64,000 nt of DNA, taken from contig JAANDG010000038.1 in the NCBI GenBank assembly GCA_036852015.1, positions 62,001 through 126,000 of the forward strand, given 5' to 3'. Source of the DNA: Pelodera strongyloides. Taxonomy: Eukaryota > Nematoda > Chromadorea > Rhabditida > Rhabditidae. Positions within the stretch are counted from its first letter, which is position 1. Each line of letters starts with the position of its first letter. The position numbers and the translations under genes were made by a program. The notes beneath the pieces are model-generated. The model was not told the origin of the DNA, did not search any database, and saw only the letters and a program-made list of their open reading frames with translations. Positions 13,520 to 28,231 of this stretch are shown here, in pieces.

Positions 13520-13700
13520 TTAAAGCGATATAACGGCCGGCTTGGAAACGTGTCATGGACAAATGCATTCCCACATGCTGTACGCAAATGAAAATAATTA
13601 GAACAAAAAATCGCGCAGATAGAGCAATTATTTGCTGACACTACATGGAAATTCAGCATCCAACATATGCTTCCAAAAACCGACTGTTATACCGCTTTAA
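13520..13700. repeat. family 2 foldback element
   Basis: Bounded by TTAA at 13520-13523 and 13697-13700. Left end AGCGATATAACGGCCGGC and right end CCGACTGTTATACCGCT are inverted copies. Confidence 0.8.
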
Positions 13701-14558
13701 ATAAACCTAAGTCTGAAGTAGCCAGGCAAAGGCTAACTTCCAAGTAAAATGTAAAGTATGGTAGTTTTAGTTACCATTACCTTAATATAAGAAAAATAAC
13801 CTGCGGTCTCTAGCTCCATTCACATATCCATCATTAGACTGCTTTCCTCGTCACCTTTTCCCTATATTAGAATGCAACTCTACCCTTTCGAACCAAAAAC
13901 CAAAACCTCCCGCAATCTGATACAGTGTCAAAAATCTGGCACCATTTTCTGCCTATTAATTATGGACAACCTCTTGTCTATGCAAATTAGGGTCGGCTTG
14001 GGTGGCTACTCTGTGCTCTCGCGGGGGTCACGCACCTGTCGGGGGTTCGGTCCCCCAACCCAGCGCGAACGCGCACCCGACGTCTACTTAGCCCCGCCCC
14101 ATTTCAGCACCACCTTGTGGGGTCCATGCTGAGCCCCGCCCTCTTTATTTGACTACCAGCTAGATATTGCTAGCTCTTGGAGATGGCTAAGCTATATGAT
14201 AATGTTTTATGAATTTAATTTATATTCTTCTGTAACTTATTGATGTCATTATATGTTGTCTTCACTTGCACGATCATTCACACTGTGTTGTTTAAAAAAA
14301 AATACAATAAATTGTAGTATCACATTCAATATGTCAACATGAAATTTATAATTAGCATAAATTTTATATCCCATCAATGATATTACAGTGATATTACAAG
14401 TGTTGCAGCATATTTAGCTTCTTTATGTTCTTTACATCTTTACTTAACATTCAGTTTATATCCTAGTGGTAAGCCACAACTATGTTACTTACATTTTTTC
14501 CATCTATGGTCAATATCTGCCTGTGCTGTGCAAAATACTTTAATAGAAACTGTTTCAG

Positions 14559-14650
14559 GGTTGAGTTCAAGTTTGATTGCTCTCTACATTTTAAATCTAT
14601 AATGACTTCATAAGCACTACTGAGAATTTATTCACAACCTTGCCAACAAT
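14559..14650 (+). promoter_or_regulatory. likely 5' leader of the Flamingo gene with a mini-uORF
   Basis: TGTTTCAG at 14551-14558 is a good 3' splice acceptor 92 nt upstream of the start ATG. In a nematode this would be a natural spliced-leader trans-splice site, or the end of a 5' UTR intron. The leader would contain one upstream ATG at 14602 followed by two codons and TAA (14602-14613), which could dampen translation of the main frame. No transcript data are available, so this is inference. Confidence 0.35.
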
Positions 14651-15330
14651 ATGCTACAACATTCCATAGTTTTATTATGGGCTCTAGCTCTCGCTGGCCT
14701 GCTACCATCGCCAATTTCTACTACAAAAATTCCAGAATACTCTGATTTTAATATTTCACCCAGCTGTCATCCTTGCTTGACCCCGCATCCTACGGCGATA
14801 CACTGGCTAGGCTATTCTAAGGCACCGTGTTTTCACCCGGGCCAGCCCGTATTTCGGTGGCCGGCGAAGGTGCATGCACCCGTGCCAAATAATCAAACAT
14901 GTCACGATGTTTCTGATATACATTCGGAGACAATCAGTGTTGATGAAGAGGGTTTGGTGTTCGCAAAGACAAGGATGTGCTTTTATGGTGAGGACTTTAT
15001 TTCTCTCGCCTCTCTCCCTTCTCTCTCTCTCTCTCTCTCGTATTTCTATTCCTGCCTCTCTCTCCCTCTTATCAATATGGAACAAATCAGCGTTTCATGT
15101 TCTTCTAGCAGTTCATAAGGTACATCAGCATAAGTTTCATAAACCACGTGCCATAACGCTTTAAATTCAGGTGAGATCCACTCCATCGAATACACCTTTA
15201 CGTGTTTTGGGGAGCGGAAACGGGCTATCTTCCGCTTAGGACACGTCTTGTTCAGCAAAAGAAGACGGGAAAAAAGATGGCTGAGAAGGAGAAATCCGAA
15301 GCAAGGAGCCGTACATTTTCAGCAGGAAAG
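14651..15330 (+). CDS. fmi-1: Flamingo exons 1-2: signal peptide and polybasic pro-region
   Basis: Exons 14651-14987 and 15171-15330 encode residues 1 to about 165. The N-terminus begins [20 protein letters not shown], a typical signal peptide. A Cys-containing extracellular stretch follows. Residues about 142-153 read [12 protein letters not shown], a cluster with furin-type dibasic sites placed just before the first cadherin repeat, as in other Flamingo/CELSR proteins; proteolytic maturation there is inferred. The exon 2 donor region (15310-15345) is partly duplicated at about 15430-15460, including a copy of CAGCAGGAAAGGTRGGAGAAG, which creates a decoy splice site inside intron 2. Confidence 0.85.
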
Positions 15331-18300
15331 GTGGGAGAAGCTCATGTTCACATTTAAAGGGATGGGGTCCTCGTATTTTTAAAGCGGTATAACAGCCGGC
15401 TTTGAAGCGTAGGTTGGAAGTGATGAGCGGTCCACTTTCAGCAGGAAAGGTAGGAGAAGTGAATATCATGTGCTGTTATTTTAAGGATCGGCTTCTCGTT
15501 TTATTTAAAGGGATGATCACGCCTTATTTCCTTTGAAGCATAATAAGAAGCCGTTTCTCGACAATTATTGTTTTGTTTCTTTTTGGTGGATTTCTTCATA
15601 AATTCTCACGAATTTTTTCTCTGTATCTCTACCAGTCTTTCTCTCTCTCTGCGTATCTCTGTTCACCTATTTGTTCCTTATTTGGTTTCTCTTTTTTTCC
15701 TCTCTTTTGATTTTCTCTTTCCCTAGCTTCCTCTCTCCCTCCCTCTCTCTGTCTCTCTCTCTGTCGCTTCCCTGCATATTCCTCCCTCTTTCCCTCTCTC
15801 TTCTCGTTTTCACGCTTTGAAGCACATTGTTCAGTGAAAAACTCATCATCAGAGAGCCCGGGTTTCCCCTGAAGTAATCCAGCCGTTTATCGCTTATTTT
15901 GTTATATAAAAAGCCCACAAATCTATGTGCGAAAAACCTGCGCGCACTCGGTGGAAGGCTGTCATTTTGAGAGAAAAAGAGGGGGAAGGTACGCTGTAAT
16001 GAAAATACCACGAACAAAAATAAAATGTTCTTTTAATTTACGCTGTGAAACTTCATAAATAGTGAGAAATGAGAAACACAAATGAAGAGTACAGATTTAT
16101 ATAGGCATATATCATGTACGCATATAGGCAGTTAGCTAGAGACAGAGAGAGAAAGAGAGAGAGAGAGAGGGGGGAGAGAAAGAGAGAGAGATAAGTACTA
16201 AGACGTAAAAATACTTTCAGCTACACCCGTGAGATGCTGGAGGACAGCACTGTCGGCTCTCTAGTTCTTACCGTACATGCCACCCACGCGGCTGATCAGC
16301 CGTTATTCTACAGTATGGCGGCTCCTCAAGACACACGGTCACAGAATATCTTCTCACTTGATACGGTAGGTAAACCTTTGTGTTTAATTTAAATATCCTA
16401 GTTTTTCATTAACAAATTGAACAAGTTCCGTTCAGCTTTATTTACCTGTAGATTGACTATACTTTTGACTACAGTAGACTGTAGACTATTTACCTGTAGA
16501 TTATACTTTTGGCTATATCTGGCTAAAATAGATTAAGTAATTGACTTTGCAATGAAATAGTTGATTCCCTATGGTCAGCGCCTATGCCCATTCCTTGATT
16601 AAAAACTCTTCGTGGCCCTAGGCGTACGTCGTTAAAGTTTATACGTTTGGCTCCGGGGTAGTGAAATTGAAATAGTATGACTTTAGTATAAATTTCATTG
16701 GGGAACCTCTGTACATGAAGAAAATATGAGCACAGCTTATGTTATTTTTAGTTTGCGATAAGCTACGGAAAGTGTTAGATTTGAGGTTTGCGTTCATCTT
16801 AATAGGTTGGTTTTGTTGGGTTAGGCCCATGAAAAACTGCCCAATCTTTCAGTTGAGCGGTGAAATTCGGTTGTCAAAGGCCCTGGACCGGGAAACACTT
16901 CCGAGACACGTGTTGAAGGTGGGCGGATTTTAATTCGGCATTTGGCTCCTGTGCTCCTGTTTTGGATTTCAGAACCTCTGTTTGGAGAGAATAGGAGAGA
17001 GAGATGGAGAGAGAGGGAGATAGAGATAAAAGTTAAAGGGATATAATATGGTTTGTGAACGGCATGCACACCATTTTCATCTATTATATTATGCAAATTT
17101 CCGAGTCCTTCTGGGACATTTACAGCAAGTGATCGTGATCGTAGACATAGCCAAGGTGGTTCTTGACCTGAATTATCCTCGAGCAATTAGTTACAATCCT
17201 TTTCTTTGAGGTAACCGCTTTCGAGCGCCTGGACCCCGCCGTGTCTGCATCCGCTACAGTGATAATCGACGTGATAGATGTGCAGGATAACAGTCCAGTT
17301 TTCGAGAGAGAATCTTATTACGCGGACATCAAGGAAGACGCTCCGGTACGTGATTCAAGTTTGTACTTGATGTTGTATATTATGAACGGTTTAGTTACGC
17401 AATTTTGAGGTAGCTATGCTCTATCTATGCAAACCATTGGTACTATGCTTCGTGTATTTCTTATTCCATTGTTTATGTTTTATCCAGGTATTTATACCAC
17501 TTGACCCGGTTTTCACAGTATTTTAGTGTCATTGTGTATACTAATGCGCCTTTCGTTTGGCATGTTACTCCGCTTTGCATACGTTAAATTGTATCTTCTC
17601 GCAACAACCCAAACCCAATTTTTATCTGAAATTTTCGCAGGTATTATGAAATGTGGTCTTTTCACTAATTAGACCAAAAGAATTTCAATTTTTGGTCTAG
17701 GACCAAATTCGGGGTGAAAACTGGAAAAAAGGGCTCTCGGATCAAACCCAAACTATGTTAGCGCTATCGCGCTAACAAAGGATTATGTTTACCATATTCT
17801 TAGCATCTTAGCATGCTAATATGTAGTCCAACATCTAGAAGTGACCACTTGAGTGCTATTTTTCTTATTTCTCTACATGATTCGTTTCTTTTCTACTTTT
17901 TATGACTTCTATCTTCTATCTCCTCGGACTGAACACTCTCTCATTCACTCTCCCGCTCTCTTCGTCGTCGATCTCCTCGAAATGAGCACTATCTCCCTCC
18001 CTCTCGTCCGTCCCCTCTCCAGTAACTCGATTATGCAAGTTGCAGTTTCAGTGCATGCACTGGTCATTAGAAGGATCCGTTTATGCGAAAATATCGCCCT
18101 CCCGTTTCCGCTCCTTAGAGAATTCGTATAGTAAAACAAGAGAAAAGAAGAAGCTACATTAGAAGATGGGCGATGACTTAGGGTTAGACCTCAGGCTTAG
18201 GCTTAGACCTTAGGCTTAGGCTTAGGCTTATGGTCAGGAACCTTTAGTTCATGATCACAATATGAAGGGATGAATTGAGAACTTTTACCCGTACACAAAA

Positions 18301-21300
18301 TTAACGTGTAGTAATTAAGAAACAAGTAACGCTCGTGGTAATTAGTCTCATCTCCGTGGTTATTTGTCATTGTGCTTGATCCAGTGATGAAGAACATAAT
18401 CATAAACATAAAATGATTTTTGATTTGAATTTGTTCCCTTGAAGGTTCGTGCTAACGGATGTTGAGCAACTCCCTTTTTGTAAGCCTAACCTTTAAAAAA
18501 ATACCATTCATATAGCCAATACATTTTCCAAGCAATATTTCCTAGTTGTACCCTGAAAGGTACCATTTCTCAATCGATTGGTCGCCTAGGACCAAAGACA
18601 CGGAGGTGGCAGGTGGTACTAATTGCCATTGTAGAGTTACTTTGCGGAATCTCTCTCTGCCTCTCTAACTCTCTCTCTCTCTCTTCCATTCTCTCTATAT
18701 ATATTCTCTCTCTATCTCTCTTCCACCTACCTCTCAGGTCAGGAGTCCCTTTGAAACAAATTTGAATAGAAAAAAGCTTCTGGGGTTTGAAATGGTATCT
18801 GAATACTTTGTGGAAATTTCCTCTCTTGGCGTTTGGTAATGCATAGAATAAGTAATGCATCACGATGGCGGGTCTACTACCAATTACTAGGCGACTTTTT
18901 TTGGTACAATGCGGATAACTATGCATTTTAGTTTTACTAGAAACGAGAAATAATATGTTGGCAGAAAACTCGAACCTTAGGCGAAAACTTACTGCAACTC
19001 TGTACCTAAATATTGGCTTTAGATGTACCACGATGAGTTAAAATAGACTGCATATGATAAACGTACAGCCGTTGAGTATACTGTAAACCATTGAATTAAC
19101 CAATGTAACCTTCCGAAAATGCTTTCTCTCTCTCTCTTCCACCCTCCCTCCCTCTCTCTCCCTCTCTCTTTCTCTCTTCGCAATGTCTCAATTAGTCACT
19201 GGGCACCCGCAAACACAACAAATTTGCATGAAAATGTAATCGAATATTCCGGTCCATATGGTCATGCCGGCTGTCAGTTATACATTGAAATACATACCAA
19301 ATAGCGGCGTTCCCTCTTTCGTCATAGACGTGTGCTGTCAGCGTGCTGATGCTGTGCCGACATAAAGCAATTCATCCTAGACGTGCGTGCTAATTTGGTC
19401 TAGGATAACATCTACCGCATTTTTGGCACTAGTACTGAATTAGGAAGAGCGGGGAAAGTATAGATGGGAGGTGAATTGGAGAAATGGTAGATGGTAACTT
19501 GGTACTGGTAACTTCTGGTAACGGGAAAAAGCAACAAGGAAGTATTTTAATGAAGCGCCATCATTTCTGCCTGACTGGAGAACTGAAAATACAAAATTTA
19601 GAGATTTGCTTTCATAAGTTAGTGGAGAATCTAGCCAAGAAGAGGAGCAAAATATCGAAGCGTTTATTTAAAATTTAAATCTTTACAGATTGGAACGACT
19701 GTACTGTCGGTATTCGCCAGAGACCTTGACGAGGGACCAAATGGAGAGGTAGGGTATGGGGATAAATAAAAGATCGATGTATATTGGGAAAAACATGCTC
19801 AACATGTAACCCTGACAATGAAACAACCGATCTTCTGGGCATTTCCCGCACAGAACGGCACAGAATTTGCATATAGGCAGTGTTGCCCAGCATCCAAACC
19901 TCGTGTCATACCACTTTAACTAATATTTTTCAGGTTGTCTACAGTATCGGAGATGGCGAGGGTTCTGATCTAATCACTGTCGATGCAAAATCTGGAGTCG
20001 TACAGACGGCTACTGTACTGGATAGGGAGACGCTAAGCTTGATAAGGTAAAATTCCCACACTTCTCTCTGTCTCTCTTTAACTCTCTCTCTCCCTCTCTC
20101 TCTCTCTTTCTCTTCATCCATGTATCTCCTTCTCTTTTCTTTCTATCTTCCTCTTTCTGTATCTATGTCTTCCAGTTTATCGCTTTCTCTCCCATTTTTT
20201 ATTTATTCTCTGTCTCTTCCTGTCTCTCTCTATCTCTCTCTCTCTGTCTCTCTCTTCCTTTCTGTCTCTCAGTATTTACAATTTACCATTTTTAGACTAA
20301 AAGTAATGGCATCGGACAAAGGCGACCCTCCTCGTGTCTCCACCGCTTTGATTGAGATTAACGTGGTCGACGTAAATGATAATGCGCCCAAGTTTGAGCA
20401 GGTAAACTGCACTTTTTTTGCTTCATTTTTTTGATTCGTAGGATAGAGTACCATTTGGCTTTTTCAGTTCCACATTTCCTAAAACATTCCAATGTGAACT
20501 GTGGGTCAGGGTGAAAAGACAATGTCAATGCGAGCACGTTGAACCAAATAATCATTCAGGATGTTTACAACGTAACAGTGCTGGAGAATGTTTCTGTGCC
20601 AGTTGTGATCGCTCGCCTGGTGGCTACCGATCCGGATTCTGGAACGAGTGGTATCTTTTTAAATATAAATATTTTGAATAAATTATTATCGGCTTCCTGA
20701 GCAGTTTGGCTAGCGGAACGCTCAAATTGGACCATGAGGTGGTTTGGTCTAATCCCTTCGCGGTTTCCGTGTATTTGATTGATATAACGGGGTGCACTTC
20801 TTACATAATTACAGGTCAAGTGAACTACGGTATGGTGACGTCATCTGACGTCGTCCACGTTGACTATCGTACGGGCGAAGTTAGTCTCCGAAAGGTCATC
20901 GACGCCAGATCCTCGCCGCTCACATTTTTGGTGCGAGCAAAGGACGGCGCACAACCGGCACTCACGTCAACCGTGTCTTTAATTGTCAACATCCTGGATA
21001 TCAATGATCACGTGAGAAATTGTATAATGGTTAATTATGTAGGTCCTCGATCACCGCAACTACAATTACAGTATTTTAAAACTACTTAGTTTTAGCAATG
21101 TCTTCAATACCATCGAGTAAAGATAACCAAATAAAGTCTACGTTAAGGTATGGGCGTAAGCCTATGCCGAAGCTTAACCTAAGCCTAAGCTTAACTGAAG
21201 CCTAAGCCTAAGCCTAAGCCCACGTCTATTTCCAGGCTCCGCGATTCATTGCAGCTCAGAAGCAGATAACTCTTGAGGAGACTCTTCCCGCGGGTAACGA

Positions 21301-24300
21301 AATCGGCCGGGTTTATGCAATTGATGAGGACTCGGGAGACAATGGACGCGTTGTATATCTACTCCAGGTATGCTAATTGGTTGTATTCTGTACCACTTCT
21401 CGTCCTCTGACCTCTCTCTCGCTCTCTCTTTGTTTATCCCCTTCTTCTCTGTCTCTCTCTCCGTCGCTCTATATTTCTCTCTCTCTCTTCTCCCTCTTTT
21501 GTATAGACTCTAAAATTTAAGGGTTCTGAAGACTTCACGATCAACTCTGAGACCGGAGTTATTACAACGGTAAATCCGATGGACAGAGAGAAGAACGATA
21601 AATACACACTAAATGTAAGTGAAAAAATCTTTCTGAAACTCTACATTAGAAACTAGTTGAGCTGGAAGGCTGTACACTAAAACATAGCGGTGAAACTAAG
21701 ACAATTAATTCTTCCAGGTTTAAGTATTCTTCCAGTTTTGTTGTACATTGTGCACGACTGCACTTCTGTTTGACAAGCATTTTACTTGGTTTCCGTGCTT
21801 GAGTACTATACTTTGCTTCGTGATTGGTATTGTAAGTCTGGTTACTGTAAATTTATTATATATGCTAATTTCTAGGTGACTGCCTGCGACGGTGCTCCAG
21901 ATCCGTTGTGCACCTCGTCTTCTGTAGACATTATTGTGAAAGATGTCAATGATAATATTCCTATTTTCGAACCGAATGAGTATAATCTCACTTTATCAGA
22001 AGAAATGCCCCGTGGATCACAAATTTTGAAGCTGAAGGCAATTGATAAGGTATGTTTGTATGTACATCATAGCTAATGTTGCTGTTATAAATGTGTATTC
22101 ATGTATTCCCTAGGATCCTAGATCTATACCATACACAGGCTGTGTACTGTACCGCTTGACAACATAATAAAACCCGTTTGTAGCCGGTCACAATGGTTTC
22201 CTAAATTTCGCTGTGTTTAGGATGAAGATCCCCGAGTTTCTTACAAAATTGAGCACATGGACAAAGATCTTATTGCTTTAATTGATCTCGGAGAACAGGT
22301 AGGATTTGGATTTTTAGCTATTCCTCCATACCGCTGCTTTGTTCAGTCTCTGCTCTAAGTGACCCAGCTAATGGCGCGTATAGTCATGCATGATAAAACA
22401 TTTTAGATTAGATGTTTATAAGCTGAAGAACAGTCCTGACTCCTGACATTTATCGTTTAAAGCGAAACACCGGCCGGTTTTTGAAACGCATCGTGGACAA
22501 CTAAATTCTTACGTATTTATGCTAATTTTCTCAAGTTAGCCCGATTTTGTATTCTAATTTATGTTCGTTTGCATAAGCTGCATAAGAATGCTGGTGTGCT
22601 CGATGTGTTTCAAAGCAGGCCAGCATTTCGCTTTAATCTTTTATGATTGTATTTTAGGGCGCTCTCCTAACGCTTTCCGGATCTCTGACTGCCGTGCATG
22701 AGGTCGTGAAAGTGGTGGTTTCTGCAACAGACCAAGGAGGTTTGAAGGGAATATGCACAATATACTTGCAGGTTTGTGTTTAATTGTTGATGAAATTTCG
22801 TGAAACCTATAAGTTCTCCTCCCGCTGTTTCACAAACACATACACATCCAATATTTCAGCATTTTGACTTTAATTTATGCGATTATTTAATAAATAAATA
22901 GTATGCTTTGTACGTTTTTAAGGCTATTAGTAGTTTTGTCAGTCAATTGTTAGAATCTTCAAATGCATTTGCATTTTAATTTGCGCTGAATGTTGGGCAT
23001 GATAAAATATTAAGATTTGAGATGAGTTATGGAGAATAAAAAGTATCCAGCGTGGAGCATTCATATTTTTCTAGAAAAAAACTTATTCTCTAGGTCGATG
23101 ACGTAAACTCTCCTCCCGTTTTCCTATCTCAACCCTTAGCGGCACGGATACCGGAGGATTCACCGATTGGATTTCCTGTTATAACTGTAAAGGTTAGTTT
23201 TTTTATGTTGTCCTACCGGTACGTTTTTTTTCTGGCTAGCGCAACGAAGGTTCGGACCCCAGCTGCAACATTAGACTTTTGCAGGCTGAGGATCATGATC
23301 GAGGCGAGAATGCTGAAGTGACCTACTCGATTGAGTCCGACTCCTTCAAAATTGACAACCGCACTGGTCAGATTACGGTAGCTGTTCCACTGGATAGAGA
23401 GGAGCAGAGCGGTCATACGATTACGGTAGTGGCGACGGATGGAGCAAGTCCTCCACTCAGTACCTCGACGACATTGGAAGTTATACTCGATGATGGTGAG
23501 TCCTTTGTATTATATGCTAATTTCGTTGGTATTGTATATGCTAATTCCTTTGTAATGTATGCTAATTCGCGTTATAAATAGAGGTTTATTGAGGATATGC
23601 AATTAACACATCTCAAAAGGTGACCCTAGGATATACCACGCTTCACAACGCAGTATACTCACAAGAGATCAAACTACAAAGAACAAAAACACACGTACAC
23701 TAAACATTATCAAAATCGTTGTATGCTATTTGCAATTCTCCACGTCTAGCTAATTTCCCTTGTTTGATATCTTAACATTTCATGCTAATTTGTCTTAACT
23801 TCTATGGTGTTTCCAAGTATCCCAAAAAATCGGTGTGATTCTGTCAATACCACCGTATTTCTGCACGAAACCTGCATATATAATATGAAAAAAATATGTA
23901 GTTCTAAAATACTGGAAATTTTGGAAACTTGGATCCCCATTATGAAAATGTGTTTATGATATTTCTATTATCTCGCTTTCTTCATACACAACCAATCTTT
24001 GTCCTGATTATCATCTTCTAAAGCCTACTCGTAAATTATGATGTTTCTTTCTGTCGTTATAATAAGCAATTAGTTGGGTGTATACTGCATCATACTTAAA
24101 ACTGTTTGCTTAAAGCAAAGCGAAATACCGGCCGGGTTTTGAAACGCATCCTGGACAACTGAATTCTTACGTATTTATGCTAATTTGCTCGAATTCAGCT
24201 CGGTTTTTTATTCTAATTTATGTTCACTTGCATAAGCTGCATAAGAATGCTGGTGTACTCTTCAAAAACAGGCCGGTATTACGCTTTAACATACCATAGC

Positions 24301-27300
24301 ATTTATTACGAACATAATGCTCCGTGTCTTCGAGGTTGATATCATCAATGATATGTTAGCGGGGTAGACGTTTTTGTGTTTAAAGATTAAAGATAAATCG
24401 CGGGTAGATAGGAAACGGTGGAACCATTTGGTGGCAGTTGTCTGATTTTTTTCGTTGGAAAACCCATTAGGTGACCACTTGTTGACGACGTCCTGACGAA
24501 GTTTCATCGAAAACCGTCATCAACTGGTCACCAAATGGTCACATTATTTGATTTACTGTGTACCCACTGACTCATATGTCGTTTATGTAATAAGGCCTGC
24601 TGTGTGTCATTTTCTATTCAACCACTTCTAATCCTAGCCCTATCATTCTCACTCAATATTAACCGTCGTCTACATCTGTCATCGTCAATTAGCTTTCTAA
24701 TTATCCGCGGTCAAGATTGTTATTCTCTCTTTAGCCCCTTCTCTCCCTCTCTCTCTCTCTCCCTCTCTCTCCCTCTCTCTCTCTCAAGTGTCTCTTTCAA
24801 GCTCTCCTTACACCCTCTCTCCCAAAGCTTACCACCTCTTACGCATACGCTCCGTCCTAAAATAAGGTGTCGCGCATTTGGTGCCAGCTGTTTGAAGCAT
24901 TGTCACTGGTGTCTCCAGAATTGACGCTAACTCTCGTCACTTTCTTGTCTAACCTCTACTCGAATGACGTACACTCTAGGATTACTCTGACGCGTAATTA
25001 TCTTTAGTTTTGCGACTGGGAAAGAAAAGCGTCGTCTAAAAGCAATTGCAATGGGGGGGGGGACAAACCTCATAAACTATGTTGGTGGCCATGTGTGTAA
25101 TTATAGAGTTCAGGGCATGCATGAGTCAGAGTTTAAGTGTGACCATTGGTTCAGCTTGTTGCTGGGTACCATTGTAGTTTCTAGCCATTTTCCGTGAATC
25201 AAACCCTTTAAAGGATCTAGACTCTGATTTTTAAGTGCCGAACTGGCTAGAATACTATTTGCTGAAATTGGTTGCACAACTGTGACACTTTTCAATGAGT
25301 GGGGGAAAGCCTAATGGGAAAACCTACCCGGAAAGCTACCCTGGGAACATACAAGGGGCGGGTGGCTCCCCATTTCTCCTTGAAAATATTGAGACGCGGG
25401 TGATTTTCCGATGACAAACCTTGGGGTATTAGGCTGTCGCTTGACTGTCAAATAGGAACCCCATATAGGCTGACGTGTTTATGGGATTTATCGCTTTGCC
25501 TTGATGCATCTCAGGAGTCTGGGAGCAGAAATTGTCCTAAAAGGTCATGGCTATCTTAAGTGATGGTGGGGTGGGGGCTAACGTTTAAAGCGGTGTGACA
25601 CGTGGTTTTGCACACGATGTGCTGGGCAACTGCATTCCCATGTAGTGTGTATGCTGATAAATGCGTGATTTTGCGCGAATTTTAGTGTAACTAGATTCAG
25701 TTGCATACAACATATGGGAATACACCGTCCAGCATACGTTTCAAAAGCAAGCTATTTTACAACGCTTTAACACTCAGCAGCGTGATCCTTTATTCAAACT
25801 TGGGATTACGTAATAGATACGTATTAGATAAGTTGCTGAATGTTGAATTTTACTGTGCAGAAGGAGGGGACTTATTTACAACTATGATCCTAATTGCTCG
25901 TTTTCAGTAAATGACAATGCTCCCGAGTTCACGTCGCAAAATTACACGAAGACAATTTCGGAGGACATCGCTATCGGGACATCATTTCTACTAGTAAATA
26001 TTGCTTAATTTTCAAGTTTTTGCCCTCAGCTTCCATAAGCGAGACCAGAGGGAGGGGGCCAGATAGAAGGAGAGATGTAGAGAGAGAGAGAGAGAGAGAG
26101 ATAGAGAGGGAGAGACAAGAGAGCCAGAGAGTTAGAGCTTACCTTTACAAATTTCAGGTTTCTGCCGTGGACTTTGACTCAGGACCCAATGGCCTCGTTG
26201 ATTATTTCGTGAATGATTCCGCGCCAGAGGACCTCCGGGCTCTTTTTCGCATGGACCGAACTTCGGGAACAATACGCGTAAATCAAGCGCTGGATCGTGA
26301 AAAGATGGACAAGTTAGTTATTTAGCTGTACTTCTTATACATCACCCTTAGGCTTAGGCTTAGACTTAGGCTTAATCTTAGGCCTATGCTATGCGGCATC
26401 GGCTTTATGCTCATTTCGGATATGGTAAAGCGGTAGCAGTAGCTTAGCTATTTGAGAGAGAGGAGAGGAAGAAAGGAAGAGAGTGAGAGAGAGATAGTGA
26501 GGGAGAGAAGAAAGAGAAAAAGAACTATACAAAGAGGTCAGAGAGGATGAAAAAAGAGTCATTTCCCCTTTGCACGAACATCAATTATTCATTCTTTGCC
26601 CTTCGGTCTATTTATATTGGGACCAACGTTCTGATGAGTACGTTGTATAGGTATAGATTCAACATTTCGGGAGTGTGAATTTGCATACAAGGGAGAATTT
26701 GAGCATGTCAGGAACTTAGGGGTCCATGGAGAAATCAGGGTTTATAAAATTCTGTAGAAAATCTGAGCATCAAATGGACATGCAAAACTGTACAAATACG
26801 AAATGTTTATGCTAATTTCGGGTAAGTAGAGCCGTACCTTTATTAGTTGTGAATGTATTTTAGCATGGCTTGAACAACTCTATCGCTTGAACATTATGGG
26901 GTTTGCAAGTATGCAACAATTCCTTGCAAGTATGTACACGAGGTACCGTACTTTGGAACTAAGAATGAATATATAACATGAGAAATTATAAAATCGTTCC
27001 AAGACTCATTTTTCCAAGACAACTTTTTCGGCATACTTGCAAACCCCATTAGGGTAATTCACAATGTGAACTTTACGCTAATTACCTTATAATTATAACT
27101 AGATTTTCGTAATAAAAATCCAAGGTCACTTAGCTTATGTTCTCATGCATCTTATAGCGATCAACTTATTATTTTAGTCAATTGACCAGTCACAATTGGT
27201 ATACATGTCCATTTATGGGCCTCCCATGGTATATAAAAGTCTAATCCGGTTTGCGACCATAGCTACACGCGGGGTATCTAGGGGACACCATGGAATTACA

Positions 27301-28197
27301 TCATGTAATGCAATGTCAAGTTGAATTCTTATGCACGTTTTAGTGGGTACTTGAATAAAATCCCATTGTACAGTTGTGGAGAGGTGGTTTTGAAAGCAAG
27401 GGATACACAATATCAAACTCAAACCTTTCAATTTTATGATAACATATTCGAACACTCAACAGTGGTCTAAAAGTTTAATAATCGCTTTTAAAATAATGTC
27501 TACGGTTTTGATTTTCCTAGGTTTGTGTAGGATGAGACACATTTCACCTAGCCAATTGACGTGTGATAAATACTGGGTATTGGTGTCCAGGGTACCCAGG
27601 GCATTATAGAAAGCACCATGACCATGGTACAACTGCTAATTATTGCTTATGGTTTGTGGATTCCCCCCGTGCGAGACGCAGGTCTTTTGAATAGTGCGCG
27701 ATAGCGTGTAGATGAATCATGCAAATTAGTTATTGTAAGAACAAGGCGTTAGCTAGGGTGCGAAGAGTGGGACAGCCCTCTTGTGGGTACCGGGTCTATT
27801 AGGGCCTTTATGTTTGTGAATTAGATAGCAGAGTGGACTTACGCACGCTATTGCGCATTTCCTCATTGTGAATTAGATTATGAAATTCCATCTATTATAA
27901 ACTATGTATATGTAGTTTCCCGGTGAAGAACCTAGAGGGGAAGCCGCCATAAACTATTGACACACGAAAAAAATCGAAAAGTATCTGTTTTGGGACAAGC
28001 TATTCGAAGTTAATTACGAGCCCAGTGTTCCTAATATGGGCCCTTACTCATTTGAGATGTTAGCCAGTCCGGAGCGCGTATTATTAACATTTCGCAATCC
28101 ATCATTTTCGACTGCATAATGACATGCAACTGGCCGGACTAAAGTCAAAAATTGGGCTCGGAGCGTTTGAAAAGCGAAGAGGGGGGAGTATAGAGAT

Positions 28198-28231
<34 letters not shown>

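Larger units (their letters stand above)
1..14558. other. gene-poor upstream region filled with small repeats
   Basis: I found no open reading frame here that reads like a conserved protein and no chain of phase-compatible exons on either strand. The longest frames are either translations of GA/CT microsatellites or come from GC-rich repeat debris near 10.8-11.4 kb. What can be seen is a mosaic of foldback elements (listed separately), a 133-bp tandem repeat, microsatellites at about 2900-2961, 6257-6290 and 6586-6629, and a tRNA-like SINE near 12.4 kb. The promoter of the downstream Flamingo gene presumably lies in the last few kb, but no core promoter motif can be singled out. Confidence 0.6.

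Noticed and set aside
1..14558. A hidden conserved gene upstream of the Flamingo gene
   Set aside because: I looked for recognisable exons on both strands and found none; a fast-evolving or non-coding gene cannot be excluded without transcripts.
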